Under the pieces are notes generated by a model that searched no databases, was not told the DNA's origin, and saw only the letters and a list, made by a program, of their open reading frames with translations. DNA of 7,966 bases from a bacterium (GTDB lineage Bacteria > Vulcanimicrobiota > Vulcanimicrobiia > Vulcanimicrobiales > Vulcanimicrobiaceae). The DNA is taken from the NCBI GenBank assembly GCA_021807065.1, contig JAKAPO010000100.1:1-7966 (forward strand), written 5' to 3'. Shown here one piece after another: positions 1 to 6,246 of the stretch; position 1 is the stretch's first letter, and the number at the start of each line of letters is the position of its first letter. A program made the position numbers and the translations under genes.

Positions 1-224
1 CGGGCGACCTTGCGCAACGCCGAGTTCGGTTTCTTTGGGGTCACGGTCTTCACTTGGGTGCAGACGCCCCGCCGCTGCGGATTGCCGGTAACGTCGAAGG
101 AACGCAGGGGAAGGTCCGGGTGACCCGGCTTCGGGCCGGTCTGAATGACCCGGAACGCCGGCGTCTTCACCTTCTTTTCGACCTTAGTTCGACCCTTACG
201 GACCAGCTGGCTGATCGTCGGCAC
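1..224 (-). CDS. rpsL: 30S ribosomal protein S12, N-terminal part (runs off the window)
   Basis: S12 sits at the decoding centre of the small ribosomal subunit and helps monitor codon-anticodon pairing. The 74 visible residues begin MPTISQLVRKGR and later show RRGVCT and TPKKPNSALRKVA, which are S12 hallmarks, including the KKPNS loop that carries the classical streptomycin-resistance positions. I chose the GTG at 222-224 because it gives the conserved N-terminus and has a strong ribosome binding site, GGAGTAGGAG (231-240), six bases upstream. Oddity: compared with E. coli S12 (…VPALEACPQKRGVCT…) about 21 extra residues (residues 25-45) lie between TPAF and TGNPQRRGVCT. The frame stays open and codon use looks normal, so this is a true insertion, not a frameshift. 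The remaining 3' part, and presumably rpsG/fusA, lie beyond base 1. Confidence 0.97.
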   Translation of the reverse strand, partial: MPTISQLVRKGRTKVEKKVKTPAFRVIQTGPKPGHPDLPLRSFDVTGNPQRRGVCTQVKTVTPKKPNSALRKVA

Positions 225-285
225 GCGGCTCTCCTACTCCCCGAACGTGACGGTGCTTCCACTAACGGAGAACACACACAAATGC

Positions 286-306
286 GGCCACACCCGGAGG
301 TGGGCC
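286..306 (-). promoter_or_regulatory. Hairpin in the rpsL leader
   Basis: On the minus strand GGCC-CACC (299-306), a four-base loop TCCG, then GGTG, one bulged T and GGCC (286-298 side) form an eight-pair stem with a single bulge. It would begin about five nucleotides after the predicted transcript start. A U-rich stretch follows (ATTTGTGTGTGTTC). It could stabilise the mRNA, act as a weak attenuator or be a ribosomal-protein binding site; the sequence does not decide which. I do not recognise a named leader family. Confidence 0.5.
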
Positions 307-310
307 TGAA

Positions 311-608
311 CTACGGCAGTATAGCAGGGAGTTCGGCAGGCGTCAACGCGCCGTGGATACGCCGCAGTTCCTCGGCTATCTCGATCTGCCCAAGGCCTCG
401 TCCGAGGAGGGCGGCAACAAACCGGTCGGCGGCTTCGCGCAGCGCCAAGGAGCGCGAACGCTTATCTGCCGCCGGCACGCGCGGGGCCACCCGCGTGCCC
501 CCGCCGATAACCCAGCCGCGGCTCTGTGGGTCGGTGTAGGCGCGGGCGACCGTGTTGGGACGACGTTCAGATCGTCGGAGAGTGCCGCACGGTCGGTATC
601 CGATCGGC
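311..608 (-). pseudogene. GntR family (YtrA-type) transcriptional regulator, decayed remnant
   Basis: Three frames joined in order read ADRIPTVR, then ALSDDLNV, then VPNTVARAYTDPQSRGW, ending with a helical tail (LREAADRFVAALL…EIAEELRRIHG) and a TAG at 311-313. This matches the second half of a GntR winged helix (typically GDRLPSVRxLA..L.VNPNTVARAY..LE..G) plus the short C-terminal helices of the YtrA subfamily. Each frame change can be repaired by one base: a G missing near 585-586 and a C missing near 557-559, both next to homopolymer runs. Directly upstream of ADRIP there is an in-frame TAG (609-611), and the first ~35 family residues are not recognisable in any frame, so true decay is more likely than only sequencing error. 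YtrA regulators usually sit beside ABC transporter genes; none is present here. Confidence 0.7.
318..346 (-). promoter_or_regulatory. Sigma70-type promoter for rpsL
   Basis: On the minus strand TTGACG (341-346) is followed after exactly 17 bp by TATACT (318-323), a 5/6 match at both hexamers with ideal spacing. Transcription would start near 311 and give an ~87-nt leader before the GTG of rpsL. This makes rpsL the first gene of its operon here, separate from any upstream rpoBC. The promoter lies inside the 3' end of the GntR remnant, which supports that remnant being dispensable. No experimental start is known. Confidence 0.75.
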
Positions 609-808
609 CTATTGTGGTTCGAAAACTTTCCCCGGCTACACCAGCGTTTTCGCGCGCGGCATGCTGAGCGCGTACGCCCACGGACGACTGCGCGGGCGAA
701 CCGTCCAGCCCGCCGCAGCGTGGGCGGCAGCGGTTGCGGTTTTAGCGGGCTTCGCGTTTCCCGCGCTGCATGCCGCACCACACTGGTCCCGAGATGGTCA
801 GTTCAACG

Positions 809-1420
809 TCAGCAAATATGCGGCTCCGGAATTACCTTCCATGTGCCTGGAATAACGACATAATTTTGGAAATCAGCACACCTTAGGCCCGAGTTGACGG
901 CCCTTGGGCGTACGGGAACATACGAAACGTAATAGCCTTTACTTGAAATGGTCGTGGCGAAATCGGCTCTCTCTCTCGCGGTAAACTTCCCGGCGAGGAG
1001 ATCAGAACGAGAATAGGGGAAGCGCACGCTTCCGGAAAGCCACGAATTGTACGCGACTGCGATTGCCTTGGCATCGGGACCCGGCAACACGATAGAGGAA
1101 GAAGGTTTGATGGTGGACATGGTGGAGCGTCGTTGCACCACCCCGCTCTGTGTGTTCATGCTGACAATTAGCGGTGATGCATCATGGCGCAAGAAAGTGA
1201 CCTGGACAGAGGTCCCAACACGATCAATGCGTGCCTGAGTTTCTTCAAGGTCGAGCGCGCCAGAACTCTGCATTTCGGATTTCAACGTCTCAAAGGCACT
1301 CGCCAGCGCCTTAACGTCCGTTCCAGCGAGCGAGTACGTTGGACTGCTGTCCGCCCATGCCAACGTCGGTGTAGCGGCGACGAACAACGATATAACCATT
1401 GCGTAAGCACTCTTCAACAT
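809..1420 (-). CDS. Small exported protein of unknown function
   Basis: The 203-residue product starts with a clear signal peptide (hydrophobic residues about 5-21) and a likely signal peptidase I site after AWA at residue 23, so the mature form of about 180 residues should be periplasmic or secreted. I recognise no family. The mature part has mixed alpha/beta-looking sequence and only two cysteines, C181 and C203; C203 is the very last residue, and the pair could form a disulfide closing the C-terminus. The ATG lies 16 nt after the stop of the upstream propeller lipoprotein gene, with no good ribosome binding site of its own, which suggests one transcript and perhaps translational coupling. 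The stop is TGA. No terminator is evident after it. The name 'hypothetical exported protein' is as far as the sequence goes. Confidence 0.8.
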   Translation of the reverse strand: MLKSAYAMVISLFVAATPTLAWADSSPTYSLAGTDVKALASAFETLKSEMQSSGALDLEETQARIDRVGTSVQVTFLRHDASPLIVSMNTQSGVVQRRSTMSTIKPSSSIVLPGPDAKAIAVAYNSWLSGSVRFPYSRSDLLAGKFTARERADFATTISSKGYYVSYVPVRPRAVNSGLRCADFQNYVVIPGTWKVIPEPHIC

Positions 1421-1436
1421 CCGCTGGCGGCGCTAC

Positions 1437-2324
1437 TCATTGCGGTTCGGGGCTTGCAAGGGGCGTACGTCGCGGCGGCAAGTTTAGATGCAGGATGTCG
1501 TATCGGTATAGAACGCTGTCGACTGGAACGTACAAGTACCGCCCTTGCATGTAGTTGCGCTCCCCTTGCCCGAGGGGTTGCACATTCGCAGGATGCTGAT
1601 CGGGATCGGGTGTCAAGTCGATTGGGTTGCTTTGCGTCCCGTCGCGTAGCGAGATCGAGTAAATCGTTGCGGGACGATATTCGTCCGGACGGCCATTGCA
1701 GCACCAGTCGTCGATGTAGGCGCGATCGCCGATGACGCCCAGGAATGTGGCATCGCTAATTGCGTCCGGCGAAATCGGTTTCAGCGTATCGCGCCTGAGA
1801 ATGACAAGCTTGCTGACGAGAGCGGCACCGTCGATCCACCCTTCTACAGCGAACGCATTCTTGCCGGCGGGAGTTACGCTATTTATTCCGTACATCTGAA
1901 CGGAGGCGCTGCGTAAGACGTGGCCATCCTTCGCGCTCAAGATGGTCAGGAGAGACGGAGCGCAGGCCGTGAACAGCTCGTCACCGACGACACTGAGGGT
2001 AGCTCCGACTGCGTGGCAGTGCATGTTGCGCCATAGGAGGGTTCCGTCCTTTGCAGCGATTGCCTGAAGCCCCAACTGGCTAGTCATGTACAAACGACTC
2101 CCCACGGAGGCAACCTCTATCCAGCCTTGCGCTCGCCACTTCGACGCGAACTCTTGCTCTCGTGCCGGTGACAGAGGCGCCACCGGCGCAGCAGGCGTTG
2201 CCGCGACGTTCTGGTACACGTCAAGGCTCGCGAGAGGGTCTGTTGTCCTCGCCATCTGCTTTTGCGTCCCAGGACTACATGAGGAAATCGCGATGAGCGC
2301 GATGGTTAACACAGCTCGTTTCAT
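1437..2324 (-). CDS. PQQ-like beta-propeller lipoprotein
   Basis: The 295-residue product has a lipoprotein signal peptide with lipobox ISSC (C16), so it is probably anchored to a membrane on the extracytoplasmic side. From residue ~70 on it contains repeats typical of PQQ-like/BamB-type propeller blades: GSRLYM…AKDGTLLW (75-98), GDELFT…AKDGHVLR (114-138), a third near 154-181, GDRAYI…ISLRDGT (199-230) and GRYLYV…LYRYDI (261-277). About five blades are visible, fewer than the usual seven or eight, so the fold may be small or have diverged blades. Such propellers normally serve as binding scaffolds; I see no catalytic signature. C208-C209 and a proline-rich tail are notable. The ATG is preceded by GGGGA at a suitable distance. 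It lies directly downstream of the IS element and 16 nt ahead of a gene for an exported protein. Confidence 0.8.
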   Translation of the reverse strand: MKRAVLTIALIAISSCSPGTQKQMARTTDPLASLDVYQNVAATPAAPVAPLSPAREQEFASKWRAQGWIEVASVGSRLYMTSQLGLQAIAAKDGTLLWRNMHCHAVGATLSVVGDELFTACAPSLLTILSAKDGHVLRSASVQMYGINSVTPAGKNAFAVEGWIDGAALVSKLVILRRDTLKPISPDAISDATFLGVIGDRAYIDDWCCNGRPDEYRPATIYSISLRDGTQSNPIDLTPDPDQHPANVQPLGQGERNYMQGRYLYVPVDSVLYRYDILHLNLPPRRTPLASPEPQ

Positions 2325-2538
2325 CCGGTATTCCCCATTATGGTCGCGCCTTTCGATGCCGGATTGTCAGCTTCCGGCCTTGCGAGGCTCGGCCAGACGA
2401 TGTGATTTGGGTTTTTGGTCCCATTGAGGACGCGAGAGACGGACTTCTGTGCCACCGAGCGATGAAAAAGCCGATTGGGTGCGCAAAAGGGCCGCAGCTC
2501 TCCCGTCGTTTCCCCGGCGTATACCGTGGCCGGGGTGC
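2325..2538. other. Spacer between the transposase stop and the lipoprotein start
   Basis: This 214-bp stretch must contain one end of the insertion sequence and the upstream region of the propeller lipoprotein gene. A 73-codon minus-strand frame spans it exactly, with its ATG (2540-2542) overlapping the transposase stop as ATGA and its TGA (2321-2323) overlapping the lipoprotein ATG the same way. The encoded sequence has no signal peptide, repeat or motif I recognise, so I do not call it a gene. I found no convincing sigma70 promoter here for the downstream genes. Confidence 0.4.
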
Positions 2539-3926
2539 TCATGTTGCCGTTGCCTGGGGTGGAGGCGATCGCAACGCGGCAATGCGCTGCAGAATCTCCG
2601 AGAACACCGCTCGTGGGATCGCAACCTCGGCCATCTGAAACGCAACGTAGCGACCGTGGCTGACAACCTTTGCACCGATCTTGATCAGTTTTTCGCGAAG
2701 GCTCGTGAGCGACCACTTTTCAATCGCTTCGGGTATCGCGAGCGTGCGGAGGAAGTTCCCGAGATTGTAGGCTAAGGCGTGGAGTTGCAAGCGCACCGCG
2801 TTTGCATTGAACGAGCGACAGGACAGCCGCGTTCACTTGATCGCGCCTTTCCCTTCCTTGATCCATTGCTCAGCCGTCCCGCGCTTGTTGTAAAACCGGA
2901 CGGTATTTTTCGACGAGCAACTCAAGTTGGTAACGATGAAGCCCACGCGGCGGAACAACTCTCCGAGATGCCATTCTACTTTGGCGACAACCCGACGCGG
3001 ATGGGACCAACTCGCTGCCTTGTAGCGAAAGCTCTGGTAGAGCCGCTGGACATGATGCGGCGGTCGCCCGACTGGTCGTTTGAGCAAATGAGTGATCTCC
3101 GCCTGGAGAGTCTGATTTGCCGGAAGGCGGATCGCATATTCGATGCCCTCAGCTTCGAGGAACTCGTACATGTTTGGTTGGGCGAAGGCGGCGTCGCCCC
3201 GGAAGGCGATAGTTTCCACCGTTCCTCGGTAGCGAGCAATGATCGGCTTGAGAACGTCTTCCCACCCGTCGGCGCTATGCACGTTGCCGGGTCTGAGCGC
3301 GCATCGTTCCATATCCCCGAATTGGTTGAACACGAAGAGCGGATGGTAGCAGGTGCAACCGAAATGTCCGTTCCATACGCTCTTCTCTTGATCGCCATGC
3401 GTCGGGCTCACGCTCGAATCCATATCAAGCACGACGCGCTTGCATGAACGGCGTTTCGCAACCTGGTCAATCCAATGACCGGAGAGATCGGTGAGCGTTG
3501 CGAGGTTTTCAGGCTTCGCCAACCAGTTTGTTTCGAATCGTCCCATCTGGCTTGGCGACGCGCCCGAACCTTTCGCTGCTTTACCGCCGATGATCCAGCG
3601 CATGGCAGGGTCGAGACGTAAGCGCAAGGCGTCGTTTACATCTTCATATCCCGCAAGTCCGCCGAAGACGGATTGACGAAACATGCCGACGAGCGCGTGC
3701 CGACCGTTCTTTCCGGTGCGCGCATCGGAAAGCAGATTACCCGCGGTCGAACTCAGGCCGAGCGCGTCATCGAGTTCGCGATACGCAAGAAGACCCGCAT
3801 CCGACGTAACAACTGATCCCCGAAACTCAAGCATGATACGCCGGTCAAAATCGGGCCTCAGAATGCCGTCCTGAGCTTCACCCGTCGGGTTCGTCACGTT
3901 GGCGTTATATCATCAGCACAAATCAC
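2402..3926 (-). mobile_element. IS1380-family insertion sequence (ends approximate)
   Basis: The element is identified by its transposase. Its exact ends are unresolved. Two short inverted matches lie outside the coding region: GTGATTTG at 2402-2409 with its complement at 3919-3926, and CCGGAT(T/G)G at 2359-2366 with its complement at 3975-3982. The second pair would give about 1.62 kb, closer to the usual IS1380 length, but neither pair is flanked by the identical 4-bp target duplication expected for this family. The given limits are therefore a working estimate. Confidence 0.6.
2539..3897 (-). pseudogene. IS1380-family transposase, interrupted by an in-frame stop
   Basis: The reading frame would encode about 452 residues, the usual IS1380 length. 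Residues 1-354 are uninterrupted, then TGA stands at codon 355 (2833-2835) where the family has Trp (AIK-W-TRLSCRSF), and the same frame continues to a TGA at 2539-2541. The DDE residues are upstream of the stop: D158/D160 in VVLDMDSS, D235 in FRGDAAF and E343 inside a perfect Y-(2)-R-(3)-E-(6)-K signature (Y336, R339, E343, K350). The lost 97 residues include the conserved LQLHALAYNLGNFLRTLA and KLIKIGAKVVSH segments, so the truncated protein is probably inactive. A single TGG-to-TGA change explains the defect. Readthrough or a sequencing error cannot be excluded. The start used is GTG at 3895-3897; ATG at residue 22 is an alternative. Confidence 0.9.
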
Positions 3927-3933
3927 TTGCTAA
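3904..3933 (-). promoter_or_regulatory. Possible promoter of the transposase
   Basis: On the minus strand TATAAC (3904-3909, 5/6 match) stands 18 bp after TTAGCA (3928-3933, 4/6 match). The -10 ends only six bases before the GTG at 3897, so transcription would begin at or next to the start codon, giving a leaderless message; no ribosome binding site is visible ahead of that GTG. This is an inference from sequence match alone. Confidence 0.4.
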
Positions 3934-4030
3934 CTATAGCGAAATCGCCGCGAACGTGCAGCAACTTTACGCATCCATCCGGTGAATGCGCGCTTAATCA
4001 AACTCTCAACGAAGTCTCACCATACTGCCT

Positions 4031-4283
4031 CACGCCGACGTCTGGCGCGGCCTCTACCGCCGCGCTGGAATTCGCGACGGCACCTTGGTGCCGGGCGGTT
4101 CGCTTCCGCAACAGGACGTTCGCGAACTCTACGAGGTACGGCGCATCCTGGAGGTTGCCGCGATTCGTCTCGCGGTTCCGCTCTTGTGACCAGGCGCGGA
4201 TTGCCGCACTTCGAGGAATCGACGCAGCACTGCGCAAAGCGCCGGATCCGCGTTCGGCGGTTGCCAGTCCAGCGAACGGTTAG
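4031..4283 (+). pseudogene. GntR/FCD-type transcriptional regulator, truncated and frameshifted
   Basis: One frame reads IRDGTLVPGGSLPQQ directly joined to DVRELYEVRRILEVAAIRLA and ends at TGA (4187-4189); the next frame continues DQARIAALRGIDAALRKAPDPRSAVA and ends at TAG (4281-4283). The first piece matches the start of a FadR-like GntR domain, the second and third the N-terminal half of an FCD ligand-binding domain. About 50 residues that normally carry the DNA-reading helix-turn-helix (…LAERLGVSRTPVREAL…) are missing between PQQ and DVREL, and the FCD domain stops after about 55 residues. So there is an internal deletion, a +1 frame change near 4184-4188 and a 3' truncation. It lies between the IS and the convergent hydrolase gene, whose stop is five bases away. 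It cannot work as a regulator. Confidence 0.7.
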
Positions 4284-4288
4284 CGTTG

Positions 4289-5485
4289 TTACGTCCTTCC
4301 CGCAAGCGCGATCGAAAACAGCTGCGGGATAATGGAGTACGGATCCGGCCCGGAACCGTCGTTGGTTAGGACGACGATATCGATCGCGTCGTTCGGGAAC
4401 GTGGCGTTCACGCTTTGGAAACCGCCGATGGCTCCATCGTGCCAAATGTAAAGGTGCCCGTTCAAGGAGCTGACAAACCAACCATCGGCATAGGTGCCGT
4501 AGGACTGGGGGAACGGCCCGGGCGTGAACATCTGCGTCAGCGAGGCTTGCGTGAAGATTCCCGGCTTGCGCACGGCTTCGTCCCATTTTTCGAGATCACC
4601 CACCGTCGACGTGAGCCCACCTGGCCCCGCAAGCCACTGTAGATTCCACTGGTATATGCGTTGCGGTCCGTTGCCCCGATTCGCATAACCGAGGGCCAAA
4701 TCCGTGGTCCCTGCGGGAGGATAGCCTTGCTGCGTGTGCGTCATGCCGAGCGGCAAGAAAATGCGTTGCTGCAGAAACGTGCCGAGCGGTTCGTGGCTGA
4801 TCCGCGAAACGATCATGCCGAGCAGGAGGTAATTCGTATTACTGTAGCTATACTGGCTTCCCGGTGTGAATTGTAACGGGAACGTCGCAAGCTCATCCGC
4901 GATCGCCTGATAGTCGGTTTGTCCGCTCGACATGAAGGACCCGTAGGCATGCGAAAAATCCGGGTAGCTGTAGAAATTGTTGTAGTCGACGAAGCCACTG
5001 CTGTGTTGTAAGAGATTTAGCAGCGTCATCTGACCGACGCCGGGAAGCGCGGGACAATACTTGGACACCGGATCGTTTACCGAAAGCTTGCCGTCTTGCT
5101 GCAGAAGGAGGATCGCCCCGGCGGTGAACTCCTTGCTCACCGATGCCAAGTCAAATATCGTGTTTGCGTCCGGAGCGAACTGCCCGCGCGGTAGATTGAG
5201 GACGACGTCGGGCTGTTGGATTCCCCAGAAGTTCGACGCATAGAAAGAGTCGGGCAGGCCACGATCGCGTAGCCCGTAGCCGTGGACGTAGAGGGGAACG
5301 CCGTTCTTGTAAATCGCCAGTTCGACCCCCGATGGGTCGCCATAGTTTTGATTGATGACTGCATCAAATGCGGACCCGCTCGGGGGCGGCGTCGCGGTTG
5401 GAAGAGGCGATGGCATGGACGCGCCGCACGCGGCAAGAAAGAGGCCCATCGAAGCGAGCGCAAACGCGCAAAGGTACGGCCGCAT
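4289..5485 (-). CDS. Serine beta-lactamase-like hydrolase, lipoprotein (class C / PF00144 type)
   Basis: The 398-residue product belongs to the serine beta-lactamase/transpeptidase-like family (AmpC, EstB, DD-peptidases), which act through an acyl-enzyme on peptides, beta-lactams or esters; the real substrate cannot be told. Counting from the ATG at 5485: S115-V-S-K118 is the nucleophile motif, Y214-S-N216 the second motif, H349-D-G351 the KTG-equivalent (HxG as in many esterase-like members), and GPGGL (287-291) is another family mark. The N-terminus has a signal with lipobox LAAC (C20) followed by a Pro/Thr/Ser linker, so the enzyme is a membrane-anchored extracytoplasmic lipoprotein. An in-frame GTG four codons upstream (5495-5497) is possible; I prefer ATG 5485 because GGGGG lies just before it and the signal peptide is complete. 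It follows the small lipoprotein gene after 65 nt with no clear promoter, suggesting co-transcription. Confidence 0.92.
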   Translation of the reverse strand: MRPYLCAFALASMGLFLAACGASMPSPLPTATPPPSGSAFDAVINQNYGDPSGVELAIYKNGVPLYVHGYGLRDRGLPDSFYASNFWGIQQPDVVLNLPRGQFAPDANTIFDLASVSKEFTAGAILLLQQDGKLSVNDPVSKYCPALPGVGQMTLLNLLQHSSGFVDYNNFYSYPDFSHAYGSFMSSGQTDYQAIADELATFPLQFTPGSQYSYSNTNYLLLGMIVSRISHEPLGTFLQQRIFLPLGMTHTQQGYPPAGTTDLALGYANRGNGPQRIYQWNLQWLAGPGGLTSTVGDLEKWDEAVRKPGIFTQASLTQMFTPGPFPQSYGTYADGWFVSSLNGHLYIWHDGAIGGFQSVNATFPNDAIDIVVLTNDGSGPDPYSIIPQLFSIALAGRT

Positions 5486-5550
5486 TAGAACCCCCACATC
5501 ACAACAGTCTCCGTCACGATCCGCTAAGTGACCGGTGCGTTGACCCGAGA

Positions 5551-6177
5551 TTAGTGCAGGGTCATCGTTGTGATGAGACAGTCATACAGGAAGTTTGGGC
5601 CATGGTCTTCTTCCACGATGCCGCTGCCGAGTGCGTAGCCGTAGTTGTGCGTGCTGCCGCTCTCGAAGTACGGCGCCACGGTAAAGGTCCCCAGCGGCGT
5701 CGGGTTGCTCGATTCGATGCCTTCGAAGATGCGCGAGATCGTGCTGCCGTCCGGCGCTGCGTAGTTGTATGGCGTACCCTTTGCTCCGGGGGCTGCGGCG
5801 ACGATGAGCGCGGGCGTGATGGTCTGGACGTTACCACCGACGAGATACCCGTAGATCGACGTGTTGCGCTGCGCATCGTTGGCAAGGAGTTGCACGAGCG
5901 TCGTGCTTTGCGTCGGTGAGCTCGGGACTTGAAGCGAGAACTCAAAGACTTGCTGTCCGTTGACTGTCGTCGTTCCGAGCACGGAGTTTTGGATGGCGTA
6001 GGGCTGTTCGCTCTTGTTCTGGGTGTTGTGACAGGTGTAGGTCCAGGTGTCGCCCACCGCGAGGGGCTGGTAAAACACCGGAGCAGGTGGGCTGGGATTC
6101 GGCCCCGGGGAGCTGCCGCCTCCGCCACAGCCGGTGAGCACGAGGGCAAAGGCGATGCGGGCGAGCCGTGCAAACAT
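5551..6177 (-). CDS. Small surface lipoprotein of unknown function
   Basis: The 208-residue product begins with a lipoprotein signal, lipobox LTGC (C17), followed by GGGGSS and a Pro-rich linker of about 15 residues that would hold the globular part away from the membrane. The rest contains VGDTWTYTC near its start, a beginning seen in many uncharacterised bacterial lipoproteins; I do not recognise a named domain. A frame open up to 6300 would add 41 residues, but the ATG at 6175-6177 is preferred: it has a strong ribosome binding site AAGGGAGG seven bases upstream and makes the signal peptide N-terminal. The gene is divergent from the membrane regulator at 6299 and leads into the hydrolase gene. 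Two cysteines in the mature domain (in TYTC and LYDC near the C-terminus) could form a disulfide. Confidence 0.87.
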   Translation of the reverse strand: MFARLARIAFALVLTGCGGGGSSPGPNPSPPAPVFYQPLAVGDTWTYTCHNTQNKSEQPYAIQNSVLGTTTVNGQQVFEFSLQVPSSPTQSTTLVQLLANDAQRNTSIYGYLVGGNVQTITPALIVAAAPGAKGTPYNYAAPDGSTISRIFEGIESSNPTPLGTFTVAPYFESGSTHNYGYALGSGIVEEDHGPNFLYDCLITTMTLH

Positions 6178-6183
6178 TTCGAA

Positions 6184-6199
6184 CCTCCCTTGAGGGAAG
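6184..6199 (-). promoter_or_regulatory. Hairpin covering the lipoprotein ribosome binding site
   Basis: On the minus strand CTTCCC (6194-6199), loop TCAA (6190-6193) and GGGAGG (6184-6189) can pair as a six-pair stem including one G-U. The 3' arm is the Shine-Dalgarno sequence of the lipoprotein gene. The structure is short, so it may only modulate translation. Confidence 0.4.
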
Positions 6200-6217
6200 G
6201 GGTAGTTTGACTGCATC

Positions 6218-6246
6218 ATTTCATGCCGGAAACGTCGAAGTCTCAA
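6218..6246 (-). promoter_or_regulatory. Predicted promoter of the lipoprotein-hydrolase unit
   Basis: On the minus strand TTGAGA (6241-6246, 5/6) is followed after 17 bp by TGAAAT (6218-6223, 4/6). Transcription would start near 6211, leaving a leader of about 34 nt that includes the ribosome binding site hairpin. The -35 lies within the direct repeats described next. The weak -10 fits a promoter that needs an activator. Confidence 0.5.

Noticed and set aside
54..539. Plus-strand frame of 161 codons
   Set aside because: It is antisense to rpsL, its promoter and the GntR remnant and has no recognisable sequence features.
2833..2835. UGA read as tryptophan (alternative genetic code)
   Set aside because: TGA is used as the normal stop of the genes ending at 809 and 1437, so the standard code applies.
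2779..3447. Plus-strand frame of 222 codons
   Set aside because: It is antisense to the transposase, whose family match is unambiguous.
4017..4586. Minus-strand frame of 189 codons over the hydrolase 3' end
   Set aside because: It is an Arg-rich shadow frame across the hydrolase C-terminus and the antisense of the FCD remnant.
5368..6173. Long overlapping frames on both strands across the lipoprotein gene
   Set aside because: Arg-rich or compositionally odd shadows; the frame with signal peptide, lipobox and ribosome binding site is clearly the real one.
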